Shown: piece after piece, positions 15,580 through 25,169 of the stretch | Position numbering within the stretch: position 1 is the stretch's first letter | Layout: each line of letters starts with the position of its first letter | Origin: Marinomonas vulgaris | GTDB lineage: Bacteria > Pseudomonadota > Gammaproteobacteria > Pseudomonadales > Marinomonadaceae | Direction: 5' to 3' | Assembly: GCF_018145875.1 (NCBI RefSeq) | Contig: NZ_JAGSSV010000019.1 | Location: 1-53,027, forward strand | Length of the DNA: 53,027 nt | Notes under the pieces: model-generated | Database searches by the model: none | The model's input: only the letters and a program-made list of their open reading frames with translations | Told to the model about the DNA's origin: nothing | Position numbers and translations under genes: made by a program

Positions 15580-16182
15580 TTAATGCATTAAAAAAATGGT
15601 GAAAACCATGACAACAGACCCTATCCCGACCCAGCTTAAGCTGTGACGACGCTTCAAGGTGTTAATGGTCAGCAGCCAAAATCCAGACAAACAAAACAAC
15701 ACCATGCAAAGCGCTGACAAATCCGAGAGCCAACGCCATAAGCCACTGACGTGTTTGCCCCTGTGTAAGTTGTTGAGCATTTCCAGCACAGGCAACTGGC
15801 GACGGTATACTTCGGCGCTCGCTTCTTCGTAATAGGCTTCCACGGCATAACTTCCCTGCGGACCGTCCAAATACAGTAAAAGCAGCTTTTCTTCGCTTTC
15901 CCATTCAAACGACAAATCCACTCCGCGAACTTGGTGTTCGTGATCCAGCCAATGTAAAACGGCCAACGCTGTGGTGCTGGATTCATGGTCCCAATCCAAC
16001 GACATTAAGTCGGTTGGCAAAGGCAATGACAAATCCGATTCTTGTGTTTGACCAAGTGACCAGTTGCTGTGATTGAGAAACAATCCAGTGCCCGCAAAGA
16101 ACACCATAAGCAGTAAAACAGGGGCAGCGCTGTAAATGTGTACCCAGCGTGCCCAGCGATTAAAAGTTGTCATGGAAATCAT
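15580..16182 (-). CDS. PepSY-associated transmembrane protein
   Basis: This 200-residue inner-membrane protein has TM1 at about 16-35 (VHIYSAAPVLLLMVFFAGTG), a periplasmic region with acidic and aromatic strands, TM2 at about 150-170 and TM3 at about 178-198. Family landmarks are RWVHIYSA near the N-terminus and LNNLHRGKHVSGLWRWLSD before TM2. The His residues near the membrane could hold haem, as suspected for PepSY-TM iron reductases. It is the first gene of the leftward operon and faces the diflavin reductase across the Fur-like sites. The start could also be the ATG at 16173; neither has a good ribosome-binding site. Confidence 0.8.
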   Translation of the reverse strand: MISMTTFNRWARWVHIYSAAPVLLLMVFFAGTGLFLNHSNWSLGQTQESDLSLPLPTDLMSLDWDHESSTTALAVLHWLDHEHQVRGVDLSFEWESEEKLLLLYLDGPQGSYAVEAYYEEASAEVYRRQLPVLEMLNNLHRGKHVSGLWRWLSDLSALCMVLFCLSGFWLLTINTLKRRHSLSWVGIGSVVMVFTIFLMH

Positions 16183-16221
16183 CGATCAATGTCACAAAAG
16201 CGTATTGTTAATCCATACTAA

Positions 16222-16246
16222 ATGGTAATTATTCTCGTATGATAAT
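16222..16246. promoter_or_regulatory. Fur-like site 1 in the divergent PepSY/reductase promoter region
   Basis: The stretch ATGGTAATTATTCTCGTATGATAAT holds GGTAATTATTCTC and GATAAT elements in Fur-like arrangement, about 40 bases upstream of the PepSY start. Called by eye. Confidence 0.5.
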
Positions 16247-16271
16247 CGCTAACGTAAGGTTTTTGCAATAT

Positions 16272-16293
16272 AATGATAACTGTTCTCATTATT
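16272..16293. promoter_or_regulatory. Fur-like site 2 in the divergent PepSY/reductase promoter region
   Basis: From 16272 the sequence reads AATGATAACTGTTCTCATTA, a good Fur-type dyad (TGATAA on the left, TTCTCATTA on the right). It lies about 45 bases before the reductase start. Together with the first site it suggests iron control of both directions. Confidence 0.6.
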
Positions 16294-16333
16294 TTCTTTG
16301 AATATGGACTGGCATAACAATGGGAGGTGACTT

Positions 16334-17911
16334 ATTACGGCTTTGACTTTTTGGATTACGCGGTTGGCAACGGTCTTTTTTGCCTTGGGCGTGTTTGCCG
16401 CTGCTTATGTGTTTGCCATTCTTGTATTTGCTCAACCTATTTCTGCAATAGAGTCTGGCGTTGTGTGGGCATCGAATGGTTTGACTGGGTTTCAACACCA
16501 GTTACAGCATTCCAATGAACTGGGATATTTAGTCTTACAGCAAGATGCGTCCCAGCAAAGGGTGTTGTATCGCTTTTCGTCTTTAGACATGGTCATGTTC
16601 CGCACTTTGGCTTGGGTGATGGCTATTTTGGCCGGTGTGTGTTTTCTCTTGTCGTTAGCGCGTTGGCCTTTCAAACGACTGGTTATAATGCAATCAAAGC
16701 AAAGCGAAGAGCCGGCATCGAAAGGTGTTCTGTTGGCTTACGCCTCTCAAACGGGCGGTGCTAGACAGCTGGCTTTGCAGTTCCAAAAGGCGGCCGACGC
16801 TTTGATGGACGTGCATTGTGTCTCGACGTTAAACGTGGCGCAGATGCGTCAGTATCAGCGAGTCTTTTTTGTTGTCAGCACCTATGGGGAAGGCGAGCCG
16901 CCGGACAGTGCTCATCGTTTGGTGGCAGATTTGCATCGTCAGTCGTCCACTTCTCCTCCTCCTTCCTCCTCGTCATCAACTTCCTTTGCTGTATTGGCAC
17001 TAGGGGATCGTACTTATCGTACTTTTTGTGCGTTTGGCCATTCGTTGACAAATTTATTAGAGCAGGTGGGTTTTACCCGAGAACAAGCTGTGCACGAAGT
17101 GGATCGTATGGACATGGCCAGTGTGTCGGCTTGGTGGCAGCGAATTGCCCATTCGATAGGCCTTCACAATACGACCATCCATCAGGATTTAAGCACTTTT
17201 ACCGTGTGTGAAAATCAACACCTAAATGCACCAAACCACGACCGCGCCGCCCATTACCTGCGCTTGCACTGTGACGGAGTGCGCTATCAAGCTGGGGATT
17301 TAATCGCCGTGACACCCAAGGTGATACCACCGACTCATGAGCGCTTGTACTCGATTGCCTCTTGCGAAGAACACTATGTCGATTTGCTTGTGCGTCAGCA
17401 CAGACGAGAAGATGGAACTTTAGGCACGGCGTCGAGTTTTTTATGCAAGTTAGCCAAAGGGGACACAGTAGAGGCACAAATACGCGTACACGAATCGTTT
17501 CGACTGCAGGGTGATCGTCCATTGATCATGATTGGCGCCGGCACCGGCGTAGCGCCTTTTCGTGGTTTTTTACAACAAAAACAACAATGGCAGTCGACCA
17601 GTGAACATTGGCTGATATTTGGTGAGCAATACGCCGAGTACGACGATTACTTTCATGCCGACTTTACTCGCTTTCAACAAGATGGCCTATTAACCCGCAT
17701 CGACAAGGCTTGGTCACGGAGTGAACAGAGGTACGTGCAAGCCATCTTGATCAAAGAATCAGAGCGTTTGTACAAATGGGTGACACAGAAGGGCGCGCAG
17801 ATTTACCTATGTGGCAGTCGGGTGGGTTTTGGCGAGATGGTACTCGAACAGCTGACCGTGATTCTTGGCGAAGATACGCTGCAGCACTGTTTGCACAGTG
17901 ATCTATATTGA
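16334..17911 (+). CDS. Membrane-anchored diflavin reductase (CysJ/P450-reductase-like)
   Basis: A protein of about 525 residues. TM segments at about 10-30 and 88-108 anchor it in the inner membrane. A flavodoxin domain follows (about 125-270: LLAYASQTGGARQLA, STYGEGEPPDSAH, ALGDRTYRTFCAFG). Then come an FAD domain (RLYSIAS) and an NAD(P)H domain (IGAGTGVAPFRGFL; YLCGSRVG). It moves electrons from NAD(P)H through FAD and FMN, probably to the PepSY/DUF2271 partners. A poly-Ser/Pro linker splits the flavodoxin domain near residue 203-213. No ATG fits: GGGAGGTG stands about 5 bases before an ATT at 16334, and a TTG follows at 16343. Confidence 0.85.
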   Translation: MTALTFWITRLATVFFALGVFAAAYVFAILVFAQPISAIESGVVWASNGLTGFQHQLQHSNELGYLVLQQDASQQRVLYRFSSLDMVMFRTLAWVMAILAGVCFLLSLARWPFKRLVIMQSKQSEEPASKGVLLAYASQTGGARQLALQFQKAADALMDVHCVSTLNVAQMRQYQRVFFVVSTYGEGEPPDSAHRLVADLHRQSSTSPPPSSSSSTSFAVLALGDRTYRTFCAFGHSLTNLLEQVGFTREQAVHEVDRMDMASVSAWWQRIAHSIGLHNTTIHQDLSTFTVCENQHLNAPNHDRAAHYLRLHCDGVRYQAGDLIAVTPKVIPPTHERLYSIASCEEHYVDLLVRQHRREDGTLGTASSFLCKLAKGDTVEAQIRVHESFRLQGDRPLIMIGAGTGVAPFRGFLQQKQQWQSTSEHWLIFGEQYAEYDDYFHADFTRFQQDGLLTRIDKAWSRSEQRYVQAILIKESERLYKWVTQKGAQIYLCGSRVGFGEMVLEQLTVILGEDTLQHCLHSDLY

Positions 17912-18017
17912 CCATGTTGTGGCAATGGTTACTATAATTGGCTGAATATGTGATTTTTTTCCTTGTTTATTACACAGGTGGTATGGTTAGAGTCTATTTC
18001 AATATTCGGAGGCGCTC

Positions 18018-20009
18018 ATGCCGATATTTTCTAATCTTAAGGTATCCCACTCGATTGCGATCGTGGGCATTCTACCTTCCTTGTTCGCCATTATTATCGT
18101 GTCGTTTTTAGTGTCTGATCTAAATCAGAGGGTTAAAGAAGGACTTTTATCCGACGACATGGTCAAGCTATCCACTATTTTAGATGGCGTTGCCCATAAC
18201 TTTGCTGTAGAGCGTGGTTTGAGTGCCGGCTTCTTAGGCAGCAAGGGAGCAAACGGTAAAGACGCACTGATCGCTCAACGCAAAGCTGCCGATGATGCTG
18301 AGCGTGCTTTAAAAGACCTTTCTGTTGATATGTTTAATGTATTAGATGCGGAGCAGTTAAAGAATTTGACCGCCCCTGTTGTCACGCAGTTAAAAGGCAA
18401 AACTCAGGTTAGGCAAAGCGTTGATAACTTGGCGGCGAACAACGGTGCTTTTGATTTTTACTCTGAGGTCAATCGCCAGTCACTAAATGGCATTCAGCGG
18501 ATTATTTTAGACATTAGAAATCGAGACATTGCCAAGGCGTTAGAATCTCGGCTGAGTTTGTTATGGATGAAAGAGCGCGCTGGTCAGTACCGTGGTGCGT
18601 TAAATGGCGTGTATGCTGCTCAAACGACGACCCCAAAGCGACAATCACAGATTGCGGTGTTTGTAGACGATGAAGGCTATCAACTTGAGCATTTTATGAA
18701 GGTGTCGTCTCGTCGCGAGATTGCGATGCTTGAATCCATCCTTCAAGACCAACAATGGCTAATGGTCAGCCAAGCAACTAAGAGCTTCTTGGCCATGGAA
18801 GATCTGTCTGACGTAGAAGGTCCTAACAATTGGTTTGCACTGGCAACCGCTCGCATTGGTTTAATCAAAGGAGTAGCGGATAAAATCAGCACCGAGATTA
18901 GTGTGTTAAGTGCCGACCTAGTTTCCCAAAGCAAATGGTATCGAAATGGTCTTATTATCGGTTTTATCTTGCTTATTTCTCCTGTTATATTATTGGCTTT
19001 TTCTTTGTCTCGATCTTTAACTAAGCGTGTTAAAGACATCAGCAATGCCTTGTCTAATGTGTCGTCAAACCGCAATTTGGTAGGGCGAATTGACAATACA
19101 TCCCATGATGAATTAGGCGAAATCATTCAATACTTAAACATCCATTTGGACCATTTACGTGGCTCATTTGGTTTGATGGTTGAGATGGCGTCTGAATCAA
19201 AAGAAAGCATGAGTGTGCTAAGTGGCTACTCTCGCAGTGCATTACAAGAAACCAAAGACCAGTTCGATCAAACTGACTTGATGGCGTCTGCCGTGGAAGA
19301 AATGTCGCTAACCAGTAATACGATTTCGCAAGATATGCAGTCGTCAGCGCAAGCGACAGAAAGCATTCGAGAGCAAAGCACTAAGGGCTCAGAACGCATG
19401 CAAACCATCTTGCATTCTATTGCCGGTTTGTCTTCAGAGGTCGCGGGTGGACACAAAGCAGTTCAATCTGTGACGGCGCATACCGAGGAAATCAGCACCA
19501 TTTTGCAAACCATCGAATCCATCGCCGAGCAAACCAATTTATTGGCTTTGAATGCCGCAATTGAAGCGGCGCGTGCTGGCGAGCAGGGTCGAGGCTTTGC
19601 TGTTGTGGCAGATGAAGTGCGAACTTTGGCGCAACGAACGCAAAACTCAACGGTAGAGATTCGTGCCATGATTGAATCATTAGTGGATTCAGGAAAAAGT
19701 GCCCTTAGTTCGATGGGGCAGTGCGCCAACATGGCGACAGATACCTCTAACGTGGTCAGTGAAAACGTCAGTATGATGCAAGGCTTATTCGATGCGATTG
19801 AAGAGTTAGCACAAACCATAGAGCGCGTCGCGACTTCATCGGAAGAACAATCGCAAGTGTCTGAAGAAATTAATAAAAACATTCAAAACGTCAGTGTGCG
19901 TTCGGAGCGAATTTTAGATTTGGTTAACAAAACGGATGAAGGTTCGGAGCAAGCCAAGCAACGCTTTGAAAATGTGCTCAAAGAAATATCGTCATACACA
20001 CTAAGATAG
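18018..20009 (+). CDS. Methyl-accepting chemotaxis protein with NIT sensor domain
   Basis: A 663-residue chemoreceptor. TM1 is at about 13-33. The periplasmic part is a nitrate/nitrite-sensing NIT-type domain ([19 protein letters not shown] near residue 60 is its hallmark). TM2 is at about 310-331 ([20 protein letters not shown]), followed by HAMP (about 332-385) and the signalling domain with the conserved hairpin tip ([20 protein letters not shown] near 497-520). It passes ligand binding to the CheA/CheW system. GGAGGCGCTC precedes the ATG. Nitrate or nitrite is the family expectation, not shown here. Confidence 0.92.
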   Translation: MPIFSNLKVSHSIAIVGILPSLFAIIIVSFLVSDLNQRVKEGLLSDDMVKLSTILDGVAHNFAVERGLSAGFLGSKGANGKDALIAQRKAADDAERALKDLSVDMFNVLDAEQLKNLTAPVVTQLKGKTQVRQSVDNLAANNGAFDFYSEVNRQSLNGIQRIILDIRNRDIAKALESRLSLLWMKERAGQYRGALNGVYAAQTTTPKRQSQIAVFVDDEGYQLEHFMKVSSRREIAMLESILQDQQWLMVSQATKSFLAMEDLSDVEGPNNWFALATARIGLIKGVADKISTEISVLSADLVSQSKWYRNGLIIGFILLISPVILLAFSLSRSLTKRVKDISNALSNVSSNRNLVGRIDNTSHDELGEIIQYLNIHLDHLRGSFGLMVEMASESKESMSVLSGYSRSALQETKDQFDQTDLMASAVEEMSLTSNTISQDMQSSAQATESIREQSTKGSERMQTILHSIAGLSSEVAGGHKAVQSVTAHTEEISTILQTIESIAEQTNLLALNAAIEAARAGEQGRGFAVVADEVRTLAQRTQNSTVEIRAMIESLVDSGKSALSSMGQCANMATDTSNVVSENVSMMQGLFDAIEELAQTIERVATSSEEQSQVSEEINKNIQNVSVRSERILDLVNKTDEGSEQAKQRFENVLKEISSYTLR

Positions 20010-20026
20010 AAATAAGCTAGCAATGT

Positions 20027-20060
20027 AAAAAACGCCATTAAACTCTTAATGGCGTTTTTT
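20027..20060. terminator. Bidirectional rho-independent terminator between the MCP gene and rhlE
   Basis: AAAAAACGCCATTA / TTAATGGCGTTTTTT form a strong stem with A-run and T-run on both sides. It serves both convergent genes. Confidence 0.92.
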
Positions 20061-20096
20061 AATACCTATTTCGAAGGCGACAACTGCTCTTAGGTG

Positions 20097-21500
20097 TTAT
20101 TTCTCTTGAGTAGCCGGTCTGCGGTTACGGCGAGCAGGAGCAAGTGGTTTGCTGCGCAAGCCTTGCCCCGGTGTCACGTCGGCTTTGGCCGGTTGGCTCT
20201 TATCTTCTGAGCGACGGCCGTCTGTTGGGCGACGGTTGCCGGATTTTGGCGCGTTGCCCTGTTTGCCACGTGGACTATTGCCTTGACGAGGCGCGCCGTC
20301 GCTTTTGTTTCTTTTTGGCTTATTCGGCTTAATTGGGCGTGTGTCCAGAGTGGTGTCTGGCAGCATGTGCGTTGGCATGAAATCGTCTTCGTAACGACGT
20401 TCGATCAGCTTTTGCGTTAAGCGTTCGATGGCGCGAAGTTGGTCTAACTCGTCCGCCGCCACAAGAGAGATCGCTTTGCCCGTCGCACCGGCACGACCAG
20501 TACGACCGATACGGTGCACGTAATCTTCTGCCACATCAGGAAGGTCAAAGTTGACCACGTGAGGCAGTTGCTCGATGTCTAAGCCGCGGGCAGCAATGTC
20601 TGTTGCCACAAGAATGCGAATACGACCATCTTTAAAATCAGACAAAGCACGAGTACGAGCGCCTTGGCTTTTATTGCCATGAATCGCACTGGCGCGAATG
20701 CCAGCGTCTTCCAATTGCTTGGTGATCTTGTTGGCGCCGTGTTTGGTGCGAGAAAACACCAAAGCTTGATCCCAACGACCATCTTTGACTAGCTTAATCA
20801 ACAATTCGGTTTTACGCTTTTTGTCCACAGGATGCAGCCATTGCTCAACCGACACTGCGGTGGCGTTGCGTGGCGTAACGGAAATCTCAACAGGATTGTT
20901 CACCAAGCCTTTTGCCAGTTGACGGATCTCTGGAGAAAAGGTCGCAGAGAACAGCAGGTTTTGGCGTTTTTTCGGCAAGATCGCTAAGATCTTTTTAATA
21001 TCATGGATGAAGCCCATGTCTAGCATGCGGTCGGCTTCGTCCAATACCAAGACTTCGAGCTTGTCAAAACGCACGGCTTTTTGGTTGTACAAATCCATCA
21101 TGCGGCCAGGGGTCGCAATGAGAATATCCGCGCCACGGCGTAAGGCCATCATCTGCGGATTGATTTTTACTCCGCCAAATACCACGGTAGATTTAAGAGG
21201 CAAATGCTGACCGTAATTTTTCACACTTTCAGCTACTTGAGCGGCTAATTCACGGGTTGGTGTAAGCACAAGGGCGCGTACTTGATTGCTCTGTGCCAAT
21301 TCGCCCTTACTTAAGGTTTCTAACAAGGGAAGAGTGAAACCAGCGGTTTTGCCTGTGCCTGTTTGGGCGGCTGCCATCACATCTTGACCATCAAGAATAG
21401 CGGGAATGGCTTGAGCCTGAATGGCGGATGGCTCTGTATAGCCTTGATCTTCAATGGCTTTTAAGATGGGGGCAGAAAGCCCAAGTTTGCTGAAACTCAT
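20097..21500 (-). CDS. rhlE: DEAD-box ATP-dependent RNA helicase RhlE
   Basis: A 467-residue cytoplasmic RNA helicase. Motifs run in order: Q motif ([14 protein letters not shown]), I (AQTGTGKT), Ia (PTRELAAQV), II ([12 protein letters not shown]), III (SAT), IV-VI ([33 protein letters not shown]). The C-terminal tail of about 90 residues is basic and rich in Lys, Arg, Pro and Gly, as in RhlE proteins that bind RNA and ribosome precursors. I chose MSFSKLGLS at 21500 because it is the family start; an ATG four codons earlier lacks a binding site. It acts in RNA remodelling, ribosome assembly and turnover. Confidence 0.93.
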   Translation of the reverse strand: MSFSKLGLSAPILKAIEDQGYTEPSAIQAQAIPAILDGQDVMAAAQTGTGKTAGFTLPLLETLSKGELAQSNQVRALVLTPTRELAAQVAESVKNYGQHLPLKSTVVFGGVKINPQMMALRRGADILIATPGRMMDLYNQKAVRFDKLEVLVLDEADRMLDMGFIHDIKKILAILPKKRQNLLFSATFSPEIRQLAKGLVNNPVEISVTPRNATAVSVEQWLHPVDKKRKTELLIKLVKDGRWDQALVFSRTKHGANKITKQLEDAGIRASAIHGNKSQGARTRALSDFKDGRIRILVATDIAARGLDIEQLPHVVNFDLPDVAEDYVHRIGRTGRAGATGKAISLVAADELDQLRAIERLTQKLIERRYEDDFMPTHMLPDTTLDTRPIKPNKPKRNKSDGAPRQGNSPRGKQGNAPKSGNRRPTDGRRSEDKSQPAKADVTPGQGLRSKPLAPARRNRRPATQEK

Positions 21501-21629
21501 AGATGTTCTCATGTTTTATAAAGGCAGGTGCAACGCTGAAAGGTCAGGATATGCAAGAATTTCGCGAAGCTTACCCTATATCGACCTTACATGCTACGCG
21601 CGCGGTGGGTTGTGCAATAAATGTACGAA

Positions 21630-21657
21630 TAAAAAGGCCGAGACGCAGAGCGTCTCG
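21630..21657 (-). terminator. Terminator of the ATP-grasp/transglutaminase operon
   Basis: On the minus strand the 7-bp stem CGAGACG / CGTCTCG around CTCTG is followed by GCC and TTTTTATT. It lies about 27 bases past the stop of the last operon gene. Confidence 0.85.
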
Positions 21658-21683
21658 ATCCTAGTGGCGGTATAAGCGATAGT

Positions 21684-22565
21684 TTATAAGCGACGAACGT
21701 CGACGGAGACTGCAAGTTGCTGGGAACCGCCGCCTTCGAAAATCACGCCTTGTAAGGGCGTGACATCCGCATAATCGCGACCCCATGCGGTTACTATATG
21801 TTGATCATTCGGCATAATGTCGTTGGTAGGGTCAAACTCTACCCAGCCCAACTCCGGTATGAAGATCGCAAACCAAGCGTGGGACGCATCGGCACCGACA
21901 AGTTTTTCTTGCCCTGGCGGTGGCAAGGTTTCTAGGTAACCACTCATATAACGAGCCGGAATGCCCACAGAACGCAAGCAACCAATGGCCAAGTGGGCAA
22001 AATCCTGACACACACCGCTGCGTTGTTTCAGTACCTGTTCGAGCGGCGTCGCGACCGTGGTAGTGGTCGGATCGAACTTGAATTCGGTGAAAATCTTATG
22101 AGTAAACGCCAGAGCCGCTTGCAACAAGGGTTTGTCGTCGGCAAAGGTGCTGTCGGCATAAGCTTTCAAGTCAGCGGATCGGCGTATTTGCGGGGAATCG
22201 AGCAGATACTCTTTTGCCATGCGCAGCTCTGGTGTATCTGGTGAGGCCAGTAAGGCGCGCAATTGGCCACACGTGGTGGTGTTTTGCTGCTGCCATTCGA
22301 GGGGATTGAGTGGCGTGATTTCAAAATCCGTTGTCACATCAATGACCAGTTTTTTATGAGCTTCCTGAATGGAAAAATAAAAAGTCTGATTACCAAAATA
22401 ATCTTCCCCTTCACTTTGATACACAGGAGGGGGATTAATTTGGATTTTCTGATTGAGGCAGCGTTGATTCCGCGTGTCTCGCGGCAGTAAATGGGCCATG
22501 TTGTAGCACAAGCTGACAGGCGCGCCGTAGCTGTATTCTGTGATATGGCGAACGCGGTATCTCAT
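21684..22565 (-). CDS. Transglutaminase-like cysteine protease family protein
   Basis: A 293-residue cytoplasmic protein with the bacterial transglutaminase-like N-terminal region (RYRVRHITEYSYGAPVSLCYNMAHLLPR) and a core with the catalytic triad: Cys in QRSGVCQDFAH, His in DASHAWFAIF and Asp in EFDPTND. Family members act as peptidases, amidases or amide-forming enzymes. It overlaps the ATP-grasp/alpha-E fusion gene by 4 bases. In conserved-neighbourhood studies these sets are predicted to make and cut short peptides or peptide tags; the actual substrate is unknown. Confidence 0.88.
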   Translation of the reverse strand: MRYRVRHITEYSYGAPVSLCYNMAHLLPRDTRNQRCLNQKIQINPPPVYQSEGEDYFGNQTFYFSIQEAHKKLVIDVTTDFEITPLNPLEWQQQNTTTCGQLRALLASPDTPELRMAKEYLLDSPQIRRSADLKAYADSTFADDKPLLQAALAFTHKIFTEFKFDPTTTTVATPLEQVLKQRSGVCQDFAHLAIGCLRSVGIPARYMSGYLETLPPPGQEKLVGADASHAWFAIFIPELGWVEFDPTNDIMPNDQHIVTAWGRDYADVTPLQGVIFEGGGSQQLAVSVDVRRL

Positions 22566-25141
22566 AGGTTGGATTCCCCAAAAGCTTTCATCAACGATTG
22601 TGGACCATCGGTATGGTCAAAGTACTTGTCACTGATCAGAATCGTAAATTGCTCCAAATGTTCCAAAAGTTCCGTCATGAGTGACTCAAGCTGGTGGCGA
22701 GTTTGGGTGTCTGGATCGACTTTCGCCAGAGTTTCCAAATCCGCCAGCTGAATCGCATACAGAGATTTCAAAATGACTTTATTTTCTGGACTGAGCCCCG
22801 CTGAAGATGAATCCGTTCTGGGCAATTCCTGAATATACCGACGTAACTGATCCACTTGGTACAGCAAGGAACGGGGGTTGGTGCTGTCGATCATCAACAA
22901 ATCCAAACCGTAAGCGATGCGTGCTCGGTTGCGATAGCGACGACGGAAAGAAATCAACGCCTCCACACTTAATAACACAGATTCCAAAATCTGCTGTTGC
23001 TGCACGGCAGGTAAAGATGTCGTGAGGGCGGAGCGTAAGAGAGTTGCCGTTTGTAGGGCGCGTTCGGTGCGTCGGCCTATCTCTTGGAAAGTCCAATCAA
23101 GACCACGCAGCATGCTTTCGTGATTCAAGCCAGATAAGGCGAGTAAAGAGGTTACCAAGCTGTCTAGAGATTCTTCCGGTGCGGCTGGTAAACCATTCGT
23201 GTAAGCGCGATCCAGCTCGTGAATGTAGTCACGTAATTCATTAATGATGATACGTGTATCCGCAGACAGCATTTCTTTAACTTGTTCGCCGCAGCTTAAC
23301 ATGGCTTGCAAATTGGCTTTGATGGAGCCTGGGCGATTACCATCGATAATAATAGACACTAACTCTTCTTCGGGATTGGCAAACATTTCCTCATCGGCTT
23401 CCATAAAACCGGGTAAACAACCTGTTTGAGTCGAGGCCATTTCCAGCAGCAAGCGTTTGCATTCTTCGGGCAAGGGGTCAACGCCATTCATTTGTTTGAA
23501 AATGGTACGCAGTAATCGCATGCTGATCTCAGCACGCTCGGCGTAGCGTCCCATCCAAAACAGATTTTCCACTACTCGACTGGGTAAATTCGACTGTAAG
23601 GCTTCGTCTTGCAGTAGGGTGTTCTCGTTTGAGAAATGTATCGGTGGCTCTTGCTCGGCGGCCAATACCCAGGTGTCTTTACTTTTGGAATGAGAAATAT
23701 TCGACACTATGGCTTCGGTTGTTGATTCCCCCGCGCGGGACAGCCCACCCGGCATGACGGTGTAACCTTCAGATGAAGAAAGGGTAAACGCACGTAATAT
23801 ACTGGGTCTGGCTTGAATTTCTCCATCAGACCAAATGGGGGTGATTGAGCCTGGCACGTAGGCTTGAGCCACATAAAGGTGCGGGTTCTTTTTGATTTTT
23901 TCTATGATGCTGAGAATCTGCTTGTCGTTTAACGTGTGGCCATACACACTGCTGTTGTCGTGATTGCGAATCGCCGGTTTGATAATGAGCTGAGCCAGAT
24001 TTCTGATCACATAGTCCAAATCGTTTTTGTCACCACACCACCAGGTAGCCACCGATGGTAGAGTGAGTTGTTCGCCCATCAAAAATTCACTAATGGCAGG
24101 TAAGAATTTGATTAAAGCGGGAGCTTCTAAAATGCCGCTACCCAGAGGGTTAGCGAGTACGACGTTACCCGCTCGGATGACTTCGAGTAACCCAGGTACA
24201 CCTAAGAAGGAGTCGGCGCGCAGTTCGGCTTGATCGCAATAAGCGTCTTCGACACGGCGTAAAATCACATCAACACGAGCTAAGCCATTGAGAGATTTCA
24301 TCCACACAGCGCCGTTACGTACTGTTAAATCACTGCCTTGAACTAGAGGGAAACCCAAATAATTCGACAAGTACGCTTGTTCGAAATAGGTACTGCTAAA
24401 GGCGCCAGGAGACAGCATGACAATGCGTGGTGTGTCGGTCCATCCGCTTGCCAACCCTGACAGCATGTCTTTAAAGGACTGAAAAAAGCCAGCCAAACGG
24501 CGTACTTGGCTATCGCGAAAGCTGTTTGGAATAACCCGAGACACCACGGTACGGTTTTCTAGCGCGTACCCTGCGCCGCTAGGAACCTGTGTTCGATCGC
24601 CAATGATTTGGAATTGACCAGAGCTATCACGAACCAAGTCCACCGCGTGTTGCAATAAGTGATGAGCGCCAGGAACATTAACCCCATGACATTGACGTAA
24701 AAAACCAGGATGACTAAAAATAATCTCGGAAGGAATTATGCCGTTTCTTAATAATTCCTGAGGGCCATAAAGGTCTTTTAAAATCAAGTCGAATAGGTGA
24801 GAACGTTGAGCCAAGCCTTGTTCAATGGCCTGCCATTCTTGGATCGGAATAATATTGGGGATAAGATCCAGCGACCAAACGCTTGGCGTGAGAGGGTCGC
24901 TGGTTAAATTGTAAGTGGCGCCGTCTTCACGAAGAATTCGCTGAGCGCGGCGCTGTTTGTCAAGGATCTCTTCTTCCGTGAAGGTGGCCATGTTGCGCAA
25001 TAAGACTTCCCAGTGAGTTCGCGGTTGGCGATCTTCTGTGAAGGCCTCATCATAAGCATTCAATGGTGTTTCGTAGGTGGAAGATAACGCCGGTTTTTGC
25101 TCGACTACCGGCGCTATAAAGTTCCCTGTTTGAAGTTGCAT
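22562..25141 (-). CDS. Circularly permuted ATP-grasp / alpha-E domain fusion protein
   Basis: An 859-residue protein in two parts. Residues about 40-490 are a circularly permuted ATP-grasp ligase (DUF404/DUF407 type: GLAQRSHLFDLILKDLYG, VPSGAGYALENRTVVSRV, VMLSPGAFSSTYFEQAYLS, late VMPGGLSRAG). Residues about 515-850 are an alpha-E helical domain (SRVVENLFWMGRYAERAEISMRLLR). Elsewhere, and in the same operon, these are separate genes, so this is a natural fusion implying that the two domains work together. The ATP-grasp part should form an amide between a carboxylate and an amine. Substrates unknown. Confidence 0.88.
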   Translation of the reverse strand: MQLQTGNFIAPVVEQKPALSSTYETPLNAYDEAFTEDRQPRTHWEVLLRNMATFTEEEILDKQRRAQRILREDGATYNLTSDPLTPSVWSLDLIPNIIPIQEWQAIEQGLAQRSHLFDLILKDLYGPQELLRNGIIPSEIIFSHPGFLRQCHGVNVPGAHHLLQHAVDLVRDSSGQFQIIGDRTQVPSGAGYALENRTVVSRVIPNSFRDSQVRRLAGFFQSFKDMLSGLASGWTDTPRIVMLSPGAFSSTYFEQAYLSNYLGFPLVQGSDLTVRNGAVWMKSLNGLARVDVILRRVEDAYCDQAELRADSFLGVPGLLEVIRAGNVVLANPLGSGILEAPALIKFLPAISEFLMGEQLTLPSVATWWCGDKNDLDYVIRNLAQLIIKPAIRNHDNSSVYGHTLNDKQILSIIEKIKKNPHLYVAQAYVPGSITPIWSDGEIQARPSILRAFTLSSSEGYTVMPGGLSRAGESTTEAIVSNISHSKSKDTWVLAAEQEPPIHFSNENTLLQDEALQSNLPSRVVENLFWMGRYAERAEISMRLLRTIFKQMNGVDPLPEECKRLLLEMASTQTGCLPGFMEADEEMFANPEEELVSIIIDGNRPGSIKANLQAMLSCGEQVKEMLSADTRIIINELRDYIHELDRAYTNGLPAAPEESLDSLVTSLLALSGLNHESMLRGLDWTFQEIGRRTERALQTATLLRSALTTSLPAVQQQQILESVLLSVEALISFRRRYRNRARIAYGLDLLMIDSTNPRSLLYQVDQLRRYIQELPRTDSSSAGLSPENKVILKSLYAIQLADLETLAKVDPDTQTRHQLESLMTELLEHLEQFTILISDKYFDHTDGPQSLMKAFGESNL

Positions 25142-25169
25142 AAGGTTACTGAGCCTAAAAAATTAATTA

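Noticed and set aside
16970..16985. CT-rich run TCCTCCTCCTTCCTCCT in the reductase gene as a sequence-error or repeat locus
   Set aside because: It stays in frame and encodes a Ser/Pro linker; the flanking flavodoxin motifs continue in the same frame.
16816..17211. Alternative rightward frame of about 131 codons inside the diflavin reductase gene
   Set aside because: It overlaps conserved flavodoxin motifs in the true frame and has a Cys/Ser-rich sequence typical of a shifted reading.
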